Assembly (NCBI GenBank): GCA_031763025.1
Contig: JASSKH010000029.1
Location: 10,122,777 to 10,186,776 of the forward strand
From: Macrocystis pyrifera
Lineage: Eukaryota; Sar; Phaeophyceae; Laminariales; Laminariaceae
DNA: 64,000 nt
Direction of reading: 5' to 3'
Shown here: positions 10,764 through 20,928 of the stretch, one piece after another
Position numbering within the stretch: position 1 is the first letter of the stretch
Layout of the letters: each line of letters opens with the position of its first letter
The notes under the pieces: model-generated
What the model saw: only the letters and a program-made list of their open reading frames with translations
What the model was told of the DNA's origin: nothing
Database searches by the model: none
Position numbers and translations under genes: made by a program

Positions 10764-12373
10764 TCAGTGTCTGCTTATTAGTCCTGATGTTGATGGGCTC
10801 CCTTTCAGCAAGAAGAGGATTCCTGAAGTTGGCTTGCGGTTGTACACGAAGGCCGTAGTTGCCAGTGGCTCTTGACCATCCTGCGTCGATGGCGCAGATC
10901 CTGTCCCGGGGTTTGCCCGTGGTTGTCCTTCCGCTATCGTGAGCGTGTGGACCTCCTTCAGCTGACGGTTGGTCTCTGTGTTCTCTCTTTTGGGCTCGAC
11001 TCGTGTGGAGGCACGAGTCAGGCTCAGCCCTCGAGAAGCTGACACGACCCCTGGTGAAGCAGGCGGGGACATCTCAACTGATACTCTTGTGATACCAGAC
11101 GATGATGATCCAGCTGATGATCCGGTGATGCCAGGTGATGATCCAGCTGGTGATCCGGTGATCCCAGATGATGTCGATCCAGTGATCCTAGACGTGAATG
11201 CTCCGGTGATCGCAGACGCTGATGCTCCGATGATCCCAGACGATGATGATCCAGCTGATTCAGATGATCCGGTGATCCCAGAGGATGTTGATCCAGTGAT
11301 CCCAGACGCTGATGCCCCGATGATCCCAGATGATGATGCCACGACTATCCCAGATAGATACTGATGCTCCGATGCATGACCCCCGATGTCGATGATCCGA
11401 TGGTCCCGGGTGATGATGCTGCTCCGGGGAATGAATGGCATCGTAGTGTTTTGGTGAGGGTTTTGATCACCCAGTGTTATCCTCCGGGATCCGAAAAGGG
11501 TCTCTATTGGTGTAGGCGAAATCCACACACGTGTCCGGGAGATCTTCCCCCATTGCCCTCTTGGCGTGCACGCTGTCGAAGGTCTCCTCGAGGCTTGGAA
11601 TGTGAACCGTACTGGCGGTCTCGTGATGCAGTGCATCCAGTGTGACTCCAGCCAGAATGGAAGATTCAACCCCGGGCGGAGCAGCAGATGCGTCGCAGGG
11701 TGAAAAGAATATGCAGCTCCTGATGATGACGAGACTCCAGCTTGTTGCGGTAGTGTTCCAGTCTCTGATGATGGCGCTCCGGTCCTTGATGAAAAATCTT
11801 TAGTCCTTAGTGATGGTGTTCCGGCCCCTGGTGAGGATACTCAAGCTCCCGTCGACGATGCTCCGGCTGTTGTTGTCGATGACTCGTCCTCTTCCAGAAG
11901 GTTGCTTGCCGACGGCTTCTCGTCGTCGTTGACGGGAGATGATATCGCGCTCAGTACAGCGCCGTTACCTTGCGGCGGGTAACGTTCCGAGTCGTCGTGA
12001 GATGTAGTCTTGTGTGCAGAACACCACTTCTGCTCAGCTTCATCGTTGGATCTTGCCTTGATCTTGGAAGATTCCTTGTTGTACTTGTTGACTAGTCTTT
12101 GAAGAGACCCCTGACCATCTCCGCACGTACAAGTCGAGTTTTCGTTCGCCCTGTCATAGTCAGCAATTTCCCTGTGAAAAGAAGCCTGAGCTCGGCTGGT
12201 CGGGGTTTCCCTCTGATCAGGCTTGCAATGTCTCGGCGCACGACGCTGAGCACTGCCGCCAGCCTCTTACGCCAATCGCGAAAATCCCCTGGCTTGCCGC
12301 CGTCGGACTTCGTCTGTCCTTTGATAGCATTGGCGAGGTTGCCGCTGTTGTTGTTGAAAGCTGAGTCCCCCAT
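10764..12373 (-). pseudogene. Ty1/copia-like gag, frameshifted
   Basis: The minus strand from ATG at 12373 reads a gag-like N terminus containing DFRDWRKRLAAVLSVVRRDI, a pattern familiar from copia gag proteins. After about residue 60 the frame shifts; the neighbouring frame continues through LQRLVNKYNKESSKIKA and KWCSAHKTTSH, a conserved gag block that normally precedes the CCHC knuckle. Downstream comes a Ser/Gly/Thr-rich tail and a 301-codon frame (10764-11669) with a minisatellite-encoded GITGSSxS/SGIIGASAS repeat. At least two frameshifts and one stop break the gene, and the usual middle of gag looks deleted. Protease, integrase and RT do not follow, so this is a gag remnant. The plus strand of the minisatellite is also open (Asp/Pro-rich, 10969-11364); I regard that as antisense. 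Confidence 0.6.
11090..11350. repeat. GATGATCC/GTGATCCCAGA minisatellite
   Basis: Tandem imperfect units of 15-42 bp made of GATGATCCAGCTGATGATCC, GGTGATCCCAGA and GATGCTCCGATGATCCCAGA blocks. On the minus strand they code for Gly-Ile-Thr-Gly-Ser repeats inside the copia gag remnant; on the plus strand for an Ile-Pro-Asp-Asp repeat. Confidence 0.8.
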
Positions 12374-12599
12374 GATGATGAGCAGTACTTGGCCAGGCGG
12401 TCTCGCATAATACTACACCAGTAGTACCGTATGTACAGCAGTATCCCTAGGAGTGGCTGCCGCATAATGCTCGGGGATCCCGAGGCTTTTAATTTGCCGT
12501 ATGTATGAATGATACAGCAGTCGACAGTAGTACTGCTGTAGTACCAGCAAGATACAGGTGATACAGCAATAATACACGCTTTCCTTTTTGAAGATAGAA

Positions 12600-13744
12600 A
12601 AAGCAGAGCTCCGTTAGTTAGCAGGCAGCGATGGCCGGGAAATGCTTTGCTATAGCTTCTGCTCGTGAGTCACAAGGCTGACATATCCACAGAAGTGGAT
12701 GGCGCCTAACAGCGCCCCTAATCTACAGGAGTACTGTGATTGTCTTTGGGGTAGCAATTTAGCTATTGAAACAGCGCCAAGCTATGTAAGTACTCGACAC
12801 GATACTATCGAGATTCGAATTATTTCCAGGGGCTTCTCCTCTATGACCACACGGGGAGGTCCCTGTTGGAAATATGTGAAGTCAGGGACCCTTCTGCAGG
12901 CGGTGGTACCGCCAGCAATTGCTTCCTTTCAACTGCAGCTCGGCTTGTCCGAGGCTGACGACCCACGATGTGGATTACACTAGGCAGAGCTCCTTACCCC
13001 CAGCGGTGCTGTGAGTTGTAGCGAAGTTGTCTTTCATACAGCAGTATACTCGACTGCCGTGAGTCGAGATTTTTGTATTTCTCAAAGTACCTCCGCGATG
13101 GATGGTCCTGTCAGAAAATAATTGGTGAAGTCAGGGACTCCTTTGGCAGACAGCTGTCATGCTTGCCGGGACTTTGCTTCCACACACCGCTGTAGCTTGG
13201 GGATTCCAAGGCTCACAAAACCACGCCTAGCAGAGCTCCTAACCTCAGCGTGCTGGGTTGTGTTGAAGTTGCCTTCGACGGCGTACAGCAGTACAATACT
13301 CGACTCTGGGTGGAGATTGTGGAGTCCACACTGGCTTCGTATGAGAATTATGGCACGAGGTGAGATATACACACACCTCCAACAACGCAGCGCTGGGTAT
13401 CTCGCATAGATGAAACAGTCCTGACTGCAGTAGTACGGTAGCAGTTGAAAGCAGATGCCTATCTATGCGGGACCCTTTGGATGCGCGGAGTGTAACTGAT
13501 ACCGCTCACTTTTACGTTTGAAGTTGGTGTCGTACCTGTATGATTCTACAGAAGTAGTACGAGTAGTGCGCTCAGGTACAGCATTAGTAGTACAGTATAC
13601 TGCTGTAGGTACCAGCACTGCTGTGTGAATAAATTGTCGTATCCTCCTCGGAGAAACTATTGAAAAATACTTCTCGTTCCAACGGTCGTGTGGTGTCACA
13701 GACCTACGTGAAGTGCTAGTGACGACTGCGACTGCAAAAAATAA
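12600..13744. repeat. Old tandem repeat flanking the tyrosine-recombinase element (left side)
   Basis: GCAGAGCTCC(G/T)(T/A)A recurs near 12606, 12984 and 13224, and again at 21207 on the far side of the inserted element. GTGAAGTCAGGGAC occurs at 12877 and 13128. This is a diverged ~240-380-bp repeat that continues at 20929-21300, so the 7.2-kb element landed inside it. CTGCTGTAC/GTACAGCAG motifs are frequent at 12420-12580 and 13550-13620. No gene. Confidence 0.6.
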
Positions 13745-13925
13745 GCTTTGCTTTTCGCTTTCGAAGTTGTCTTATATTAGTGCGCACCCCCCCGCTCGGA
13801 GCGAAAGGGGGGTGGAGAGAGGGGCAGACCCCCGGGGCTGCTCCAGTAGCAACCCCCTGCTAACATCCGTAAACCTGAGTCAAACTCCATCCCCAACTGG
13901 CGACGTCGATCTCTCGATGCCAGCC
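13745..13925 (-). repeat. Split direct repeat B, outer copy
   Basis: 181 bp, nearly identical to 14712-14892 (shared GAAGTTGTCTTATATTAGTG, GGAGCGAAAGGGGGG and GTCGATCTCTCGATGCCAGC). It is the outer (3', minus-strand) end of the tyrosine-recombinase element and abuts AAATAA at 13739-13744. Only a few substitutions separate the copies. Confidence 0.9.
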
Positions 13926-14508
13926 AGCCGACTCGAATGACAGCACAGAGGCGAATACCAGGTAAAAACAAATTACCCACGCAACGTATACACACAACCT
14001 ACACACCAACCACAAGACGTACACATCGTATACCACTACGATGCACGTATAATAAAAGCATAATATATACATGACGTGTACATACCAGCAACAACAGAAA
14101 AACGACGCGTAAATAATACGCCGTATACTCCGCGCCCCATGCCATCCCCCTACGGATAAACTTCTCTCCTACGATTCAGATTGCGCGCATAATCCGAGCT
14201 GATGACGCAACACCACGACGTGTATACGGAAAGGCGACAATCACTCCAGCAAGAGCGAAAGAAAAAAAATAAAAAAACCGGCCACGCCCCCGCGTCATAC
14301 CAACAGCTGATGCACCGCGTATCATGAAGCAGAACAAACCATACAGCGGCTAGTCCCCCCCGCAACCTGCGCAATCTACGACACTCGGACACCAGCAAAA
14401 GCGCCCACAAAGTACGTATACCGAACAGCAGCCACTGCGTCATACCGCTGCTGCGACTAGGTATCCCCCCCTTTACTGACTCCCTCCAAAGCACGGGCGG
14501 GTGGGTGG
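13926..14508 (-). other. Unique segment between split repeats; ORF of unknown function (14150-14494)
   Basis: These 583 bp lie between the internal A repeat and the terminal B repeat of the tyrosine-recombinase element. The minus strand holds a 114-codon frame (14494-14150), rich in Trp, Cys and hydrophobic residues, with a Phe run (VFLFFFFRS) translated from an A-rich tract. It shows no resemblance I recognise to the hydrolase ORF of some Ngaro elements. It may be a non-coding spacer or a short accessory ORF. Confidence 0.35.
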
Positions 14509-14713
14509 GAAGCTATACCAGTCTTTACCGCATCTTGGACCTGTCTTGACCCTGCGTCGCTGCGTCCTCTCGCTCGCGATTCAACTGCTACAGCAGAACT
14601 GGTCCCAGGTGCACTTTGGACTATACGGGTATAACGACCCGTGTTGATCTAATTGGTCAACTTCTCCCGTACACACAGAACACATATTTTCTCGTACCTC
14701 GATAATACTCCGC
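14509..14713 (-). repeat. Split direct repeat A, internal copy
   Basis: 205 bp matching 20721-20928 (shared GAAGCTATACCAGTC, GGTCCCAGGTGCACTTTGGA, CTATACGGGTATAA and GATAATACTCCGC). It runs directly into the internal B repeat, overlapping it by GC at 14712-14713, so the B-A junction has the form expected from circularisation. Confidence 0.9.
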
Positions 14714-14892
14714 TTTGCATTTTGCTTTCGAAGTTGTCTTATATTAGTGCGCACCCTCCTGCTCGGAGCGAAAGGGGGGCGGAGAGAGGGGCAGACCCCC
14801 GGAGCTGCTCCAGTAGCAACCCCCTGCTAACATCCGTAAACCTGAGTCAAACTCCATCCCCAACTGGCGACGTCGATCTCTCGATGCCAGCC
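14712..14892 (-). repeat. Split direct repeat B, internal copy
   Basis: 181 bp, partner of 13745-13925. It lies just downstream (minus strand) of the recombinase ORF, whose stop is near 15033. Confidence 0.9.
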
Positions 14893-15032
14893 TCCAACAT
14901 GGGGTTGGCTCACGTTGCGGATGTCTACGCTATCCCTCCCCCCCCCGTCCCGCGCACTTATTGCGATGCTTTACAACTTCTCCCTTCGTCCACCTGGCTT
15001 TCATAACCGCACCTACGCGCCCCCCCCCCTTG

Positions 15033-16154
15033 TTATCGCTTCATACCCGGCCCGGGACATTTACTCACTTGCCCCCACTTAGTACCCTGCCCCGGCTGGA
15101 TTCCGCTACCCGTGCCCTTTTGGGCCATCACGCTTGCTACCCAACCGGCGTCCTCCCCATGACTACGTACGTACGCCTTGTACGCGTCGGACGCCCACCG
15201 ATCCTCACGCTGCGAGACGTCTGGTGTAGCCCCCCCGGCCGACAGGTGAGTTGCGCCTCCAACCCTCAGGGAATGCAGGGCGTCACCCTCCGCCCGCACG
15301 CCCGCCAACGCAACCACCGCTCGCAGGGTAGCCGTCGCTTGCTGCTTGGTCCACATGGCCCATCTGCCGTTTCCAGTACCAAGCGCAACTATAGGAGCCG
15401 ACGAAGGAACGAACTGATAACAAGACATCAACTAGATCATAAGATCGACGGCGCCCCCCCCGGCGCCCACGGGCCTCGGAGGACCCGTCCGCACACGCAT
15501 CAGAACCGGACCCTTCCGCAGCTGATCTCCCTTCGACCCGCGAAAGCGAACCTCAACACCGCGAAAGAATGCGACGTCAGCCCGCCGCAAACAATACGAC
15601 TCGTGAACTCGCGACCTCGGTTCCGCAAACATTTCAGACGCGCGGGTCAAGAAACAAAACGATGCACACAGAGTAAGCCACAGAACCCGACCCCCAGCGC
15701 GCCACGATGGAATCAGAGTCTCCCCCGCAAGCAATATTCCCCAAGAACTAGGCCGACGCACGGTTGCTTGGTTTCCCATGTCGGCGTGCGAGCGAGCAGC
15801 GCCCTTGAGGGCGTTAGCGAGAACGGGGTGGGTAGTGTGGAGCTCGAAACCGCGCGAAATACGGTGAAAGTGTTTGATCGCAGACAAATGACTCTCGATG
15901 GTCGCCGACCGCAATTGTTTGGTGGAAAACGCGTACGCTACGTACTCAAACAAGCACCACACGTTCGCCATAGCATCAAGACCGTCCTGGAGAAAAACCG
16001 TCACCCCACAACGCACCCGGAAGTCTACCCAGGCGCCAAAATGCCCCAGATAAGTCTGTTCGGACGAGACCGCAACTGCGTTGCGCATGGGCGCGAGGCC
16101 AACACCGAAGTACAGAGAGACGTCCCGGCCTCCTCCAAGTCCCCGGCCTGCCAC
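15033..16154 (-). pseudogene. Tyrosine recombinase of the retroelement (one in-frame stop)
   Basis: The minus frame from 16154 encodes a YR integrase that would catalyse insertion of a circular DNA copy. The N-terminal helical part includes YVAYAFSTKQLRSATIESHL; the catalytic part has the first Arg in FLTRASEM, a Lys-type segment VRFRGSKGD, the HSLRVGGATHLSAGG box (H-x-x-R) and the Tyr region DAYKAYVR. A single TAG at 15432-15434 splits it; the frame continues unchanged on either side, so this is a point nonsense mutation rather than an indel. The combined length of ~370 codons is normal for DIRS-order recombinases. The 505-codon plus-strand frame across this DNA is a GC-rich antisense shadow. 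Confidence 0.8.
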
Positions 16155-19083
16155 GGAACATCAGGGTGCACGCAGTACAAATTACGGAGAACAAGGTCGC
16201 GATGCCAGCGTGAGATACCATCAGCAGCGACATTAAAAACACCCTGCACGTGTTTCGCGTCAAATTCCAACCCGAGAACAATTCCAGCGCCCCGAGGAGG
16301 CGCATCAACGCACCAGACCGGGGCTCCTTACCCCCACGACACCGCCGCACCCACTCCAGGACGGCTTCACTGTCCCCACGCAACAACACACAGTCGCCCG
16401 TCGCGGACGGGTGCTCAGCGCACGGAGACACCAGGACCCACGCCGAAACCACCATTCCCAACAGTTCAAGGACGTTGATGGAAATATCGTTATCGCCAGC
16501 GACGGCCTTACTCGAGCCGCAGAAACGAGACTGTTCGGCGGGACCAAGCTCATTAACGCCAGTAAATGCCAGTTTCGAGGCAGAAACCCCCGACGGCCGT
16601 TTTGGAAGCATCCGAAAACAGAGTACGGCGGGACGGGAGCTCCAACAAGTGGTACAATGGAACCGACACACTACCCCCCCCCGCGCGTCGAGCCCCTTAG
16701 CAACTAACCATCGCCAGAACTCGAGGTCCCCGTGGAACTCGGCCCTAGAACAACACGCCGCCCAGTGTTGGTGGGACGGCATGCACAGTCAGCGCCGCCG
16801 GTGATGCGCGGCATCCCCACCGGGGCCAACATGCGCTGCACGAAGAACGACCCCGGACGGACGGCGAACGATACGTGCATGACAAACCCGACTAGCTGCG
16901 ACACCTGATTCCCAGAAGCGGAGGCCCTAGATGCCGGCCACGCCGCGAGACGCTCCCGCAGTTTGCCTCGCTTATGCGGCGGCAGCGTCACTGTGAGGGG
17001 CTCAGGCCGTTTCCTATGCGGTTCGATTTCGAGCTTCAGATTTGTATTTTTCGATCTCAGAATCGAATGACCCTACTTATGCAGTCCGATTATGCAAAAT
17101 CCGACCGGAAATGTTTCGATTTGAAAATCCGACGACCTGGGTCATCAGATTTTCAACTCGAAAAATGGCGTGCTCTCTAAATTCACGATATGACCCACGA
17201 CAGCAAACAGCAGCGGAACGATCGCGATGAGTTGGATGGTGATACAGCTGTATAGCGACGTTGCTTCGCGCCCGACGCGCGGACGGCGCGCCCCTCCGTG
17301 GCCTGACTAGAGCCGGCTGGCGCGGGCTCGGGCCTAGAGACCAAGAGAAGAGCGCTCGGCGCGCACTTCTTCGTGGATACGTACTCGTAGACTACACCGC
17401 AGCTGTACAGCAGCAGCAGCAGCATCAGCAGTCAAGTCACAAAATCAAACACAAAATACCAAGAAAGGTTGGCTCTAGCGCACTCGCCACATCTCTTCGC
17501 CACTAGACTAGAGGTAGTCAGCGTGGGCTCGGACGCTTGGGTCCTACGCGCAAGGCAGCGCACCCAGCGCGTCTCTTCGCGGCGCCAAATCACAAAAACA
17601 GCAGTTGGTCTCGGCGTTTGCTCGAATCTCTACACGCACAATAAATCTGATTTTTCCGCATAGGAAGGCCCTTTCGATTTGTCAAGCTCATATCTGAAAA
17701 GGCCATCGGGTCAAAATCTGAAGCTCGAAAATCGAACCGCATAGGAAACGGCCTCAGTGTCAATTATCCAACTCAAGACCTCCAAACGGGTGTCCCAATT
17801 TGTGATTTTACGGCTAGACAAGGGGGGAGGATCAGATGCCCCACGTTCGCCCAGCAGGCGAAAGTGGTCCGACGCGAGCGACTTCACCAATCGCGGGCAG
17901 CGGCGACCGTCCGGCCACCATTGAAGCTCAACGAGGATGCCGTCGTCGACGTAATACCGTACGAAAAAACAGCTCCCGGTATTACCCCCCGCGCCAGGAA
18001 CGGGCTTACAATTTTTTCGGGAGCGGCACGACCGGCCCGCCCCGCGAAGGGGCGACGATGACGTGCGCGACGGCAGTCGCCCCTTGGCGAGACACGACTG
18101 CGTTGTGGAACGTGGAATGAGTGTGAGAATGTTCGAGCGCTGACGCAACCAAACCCCAGAACCCGGGGCTGTTACGCCACCCGAACTGCAAACGCAAGTC
18201 CACAACCACGCGACCGCCTGCCACATACCCAAAGACGGGCGCCCCGGCAGGGTCCACCGGAACCTGCCGAAACGCGTCTTTGACGTCTACCCGACACAAC
18301 ACAATCCGAGCGTTCCTACCGTGTTTCTGACGCAAGAATAAAACCCGCATAAGCACATCGCGAAGCACGCTGCCGAGTTCGCAATTCGGGGCCGAAGAAA
18401 CATTTGTGGCACTGTTAACGCTGGTCGGACCGCCCGCGCGCGCAAAGGTGAGATCATGAACAATACGAAATTTGGGATTCAGAACGACAGCCAAGGGTGA
18501 AATACGCAGCCCCCCGAATCTTCGCCGCGGAACCCAAATAAAAAACCAGGGCACGCCCAAAAACCACGTCCGCACGAACCTTCTCAAGAATAACACCCTC
18601 GTGCGGGAGAGCGCTAGGGTGATTACCGTACTCAAGCTCAGTAGTTAAATCCTCCCCACGGGAAACGCAAACCGGCGAGCCCGGAGACAGCACGTGGAGC
18701 AGCGGAGTAATCGCCGGGAACTGCTTGATGGTCCCGAACCAGTGGCGCACGGTATCCGGACATATATGCGGAGCAAGATGAGACGGCCCGACGGCGGCCA
18801 CGAAAGATGCAATGCTACCCTGACACCGACGCAAAAGAAAGGTACCTACGCCAGCGATCTGATCGAGCCTCGCATAACCTGCCCTGGACAAGGACTGTGC
18901 GACACTATCCTTCGCGGAAAGCCACGACTTTACATCAACACGCCGATGCACGGTACACGATAGATCACTAGGCAAAAACGGCGCGCACACCCCCACATTA
19001 CCTCTGTCCCCGACGGAAACGGAACTCGGAGACACGACGACGCGCTCCCGCCCAACGCCGCCGTCGTCAGCTAGAGCATCCAA
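15976..19083 (-). pseudogene. Reverse transcriptase/RNase H of the tyrosine-recombinase element, interrupted
   Basis: The frame opens near 19083 and runs with frameshifts to about 16000. RT blocks visible are FRIVHDLTFARAGG, CRVDVKDAFRQVPVD, QFGWRNSPGFW and the catalytic YVDDGILV (YVDD at 17942-17953), then LEVLSWIIDTE, interrupted by the MITE at 17005-17753 and continuing on the other side as PLTVTLPPHKRGKLRE. The RNase H part follows with the acidic ISINVLELLGM and LLRGDSEAVLEWV blocks and ends in a region whose other frame reads NVAADGISRW. Frameshifts are evident near 18540 (an A-rich tract), 18100-18200, 16750 and 16260. The family would copy the RNA into DNA in the cytoplasm or nucleus; this copy cannot. 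Confidence 0.82.
17005..17753. mobile_element. PIF/Harbinger-like MITE inside the RT gene
   Basis: 749 bp with long terminal inverted repeats of ~40 bp: the left end GGCCGTTTCCTATGCGGTTC is matched in reverse by CCGCATAGGAAACGGCC at the right. It is flanked by TCA at 17002-17004 and 17754-17756, a 3-bp duplication of the T-N-A type used by PIF/Harbinger transposases; TIRs beginning GGCC also suit that superfamily. Removing the insert plus one TCA restores an unbroken RT frame (IIDTE followed by PLTVTL), confirming the borders. The interior carries CAG repeats (17408-17435) and no transposase, so it would move only in trans. Confidence 0.82.
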
Positions 19084-19464
19084 CGCACGCCCCCGCAGCC
19101 CCCTCCCGGCATTGGGCTTAACCGTCGGCTCCGTCGCCTCGCTGCTTGCCGTGGGCGTCGCAACCGCCCCGCCGGCGGCAGGAGAGGCCGAAGAACCCCC
19201 AGATGATGTTGGCCCGACCGAAAGGAAGGGCCCGTGTCCTCATCCGGAACTGGAACCACCGCCCCCAGATGCCCCCCCGCCACCCGCAGCCCTCGGAGCG
19301 TTGGCCGCGCGCAGGGCCGAGGCGCGTGACCCGGCGCCGGCCGACGTCGAGATGCCGCCACCTCCAGCGCTGAGAGCGGCGGGAGACGACGAATCCGAGG
19401 GGGGAGCGTCATGCACGAAGATACAATCGTGCCATTTGCACCTCCCCGTGGCGGCAAACATTTT

Positions 19465-20586
19465 TCACGGATGAGAGTTCTTCTTCCTGGCGTGCCCGGT
19501 GCCCGGGGAACTAGGCGCAGCCGCGGCCTTACGTTTAGAATGCACCTCCCCCGTGAAGCGGCCCCGAGATGTTTCTTCGACAATCTTCAGGAGCTCCCCC
19601 CCACCCTGGCAAAACGCAGACGTCCGGCGAAAGGCCGGTAGAGGGGGCACTGCAAACATCGTGTCTAGGGGGGAAGGCACCACGGGTTGTTGGCTTGACA
19701 AAGCAAAACGCATAAGGTCGTTGACCCACAGCCGAAGATCGTGATTGACCATCTCGCACATCACGCGCCTGGCCTTGGCGCTCGAAAGGCTTGCGAAATT
19801 GCACAGCGTATGTGTACGGAGGTCGGCGGACGCCGACGAGAAGGCAGCGCTGAGAAGGGCCAGCCGCTCCAGGCGCGGCCGATCAGCGTCTGCCGACGGC
19901 GACAGCCCAACGGACAGCACCCCGATAAGCGCCGACCGCACGAACTCGAGGTGGTCGGCGACCATTAGGCAGCCGTCGGGGGCCCCGTCCGTACGGGGAC
20001 CGAACTGCGTAACGTCGAAGTCGCTTACTGAGCGGAGCTGGGCGGCCACCCGTGCCGTTACATTGACCGACTCCCCCACGAAGGCTTGGATGTCGGCCGG
20101 AGAATCGCCGAGAATATGAGGGATGCGGCCTCGGAGAATCCAGTGCCGTTGGGGGCCAGACTTTGTCCAGAGGGCAGCTTGGTCGACCAGCTGGGACTTC
20201 TGCAGCAGCCGCTCCCGAGCGTCACGGCTGTCGCGGTACGCGTCCCCTTGAGCGGTCTGGTTCGCCACGAGCTGCTGGAGAACGATGTCCAAATGGGCGC
20301 GCTGCGCCGTGCAAGTTGACAAGGAGTCTTGAATCCCAGCGATGGACGAGTCGGTTTTCGACGAGACCGCCTGAATCTCGTCGCGAATGAGCCCAAATTG
20401 GCTTTCGACTTGCCCCAGCCACTGCGCCAAGTCGACGGAGCGTACGAAATCCGACGCCGCGCCAGCGGGGCGTACATCGGCCGCCGATCCCCCAGAGGGA
20501 GACGCCGTGCACTGGGGAACGGCCGCTGGGGCCTCGGCCGCGGCGGTGGTGGCCTCGCCCGGGTGCGGGTTCGGTGCATCCACCAT
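19465..20586 (-). CDS. Gag-like ORF of the tyrosine-recombinase element
   Basis: This 373-codon minus-strand ORF starts at ATG 20586, about 135 bp after the outer A repeat. The N terminus is Ala/Pro-rich. A helical region containing DLAQWLGQVESQFGLIRDEI and further heptad-like stretches (about residues 50-130) suggests multimerisation. The C terminus is basic (SKRKAAAAPSS, HARKKNSH). The stop falls just before a codon string reading MFAATGRCKWHDCIFVHD in the same frame, which looks like the Cys/His knuckle usually ending DIRS-order gag, so the stop probably truncates the original protein. Role by position and composition: RNA-packaging structural protein. No exact family is claimed. Confidence 0.6.
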   Translation of the reverse strand: MVDAPNPHPGEATTAAAEAPAAVPQCTASPSGGSAADVRPAGAASDFVRSVDLAQWLGQVESQFGLIRDEIQAVSSKTDSSIAGIQDSLSTCTAQRAHLDIVLQQLVANQTAQGDAYRDSRDARERLLQKSQLVDQAALWTKSGPQRHWILRGRIPHILGDSPADIQAFVGESVNVTARVAAQLRSVSDFDVTQFGPRTDGAPDGCLMVADHLEFVRSALIGVLSVGLSPSADADRPRLERLALLSAAFSSASADLRTHTLCNFASLSSAKARRVMCEMVNHDLRLWVNDLMRFALSSQQPVVPSPLDTMFAVPPLPAFRRTSAFCQGGGELLKIVEETSRGRFTGEVHSKRKAAAAPSSPGTGHARKKNSHP

Positions 20587-20720
20587 CGCAGTCGCACGGC
20601 AAACAGCAGCACCAAAGGAACCCGAACGGAAAGAATGGCCGAAAAGACAGCGCCGCGCCGAGCAGCGACGAGACCAGCAGCTCCCACCAGGTCCACAGCG
20701 ATACTAAGAAGCTATACGTC

Positions 20721-20928
20721 GAAGCTATACCAGTCGTTACCGCACTTTGGACCTGTCTTGACGAACCTGCGTCGCTGCGTCCTCTCGCTCGCGATTCAAC
20801 TGCTACGGCAGAACTGGTCCCAGGTGCACTTTGGACTATACGGGTATAATGACCCGTGATGATCTAATTGGTCAACTTCTCCCGTACATACAAAACACAT
20901 ATTTTCTCGTACCACGATAATACTCCGC
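20721..20928 (-). repeat. Split direct repeat A, outer copy (5' end of the element)
   Basis: 208 bp, partner of 14509-14713. It is the first part of the minus-strand element and is followed on the plus strand by AAATAA (20929-20934) and then by the interrupted host repeat TCTCTCTGGGGCCGACGCCC. Confidence 0.9.

Larger units (their letters stand above)
13745..20928 (-). mobile_element. PAT/Ngaro-type tyrosine-recombinase retrotransposon with split direct repeats
   Basis: On the minus strand the order is repeat A (20928-20721), gag, RT/RNase H, tyrosine recombinase, repeat B (14892-14712), repeat A (14713-14509), 583 bp of unique DNA, repeat B (13925-13745). This A-ORFs-BA-B arrangement is the split direct repeat layout known for PAT- and Ngaro-like members of the DIRS order. 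The internal B/A junction reproduces the junction expected when the two outer ends join in a circle, as the family's replication model requires. The element is flanked on both sides by AAATAA (13739-13744 and 20929-20934). It sits inside a tandem repeat whose other copy (21030-21085) shows the empty target. Several frameshifts, one stop in the recombinase and a nested MITE make it non-autonomous today. Confidence 0.88.

Noticed and set aside
10969-11364. Asp/Pro-rich plus-strand ORF
   Set aside because: It translates the minisatellite on the strand opposite the copia gag remnant and has no flanking protein-like sequence of its own.
14961-16478. 505-codon plus-strand ORF
   Set aside because: It lies antisense to the tyrosine recombinase and RNase H, which have recognisable catalytic motifs on the minus strand. 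The plus frame is Arg/Pro/Thr-rich and open only because the DNA is GC-rich.
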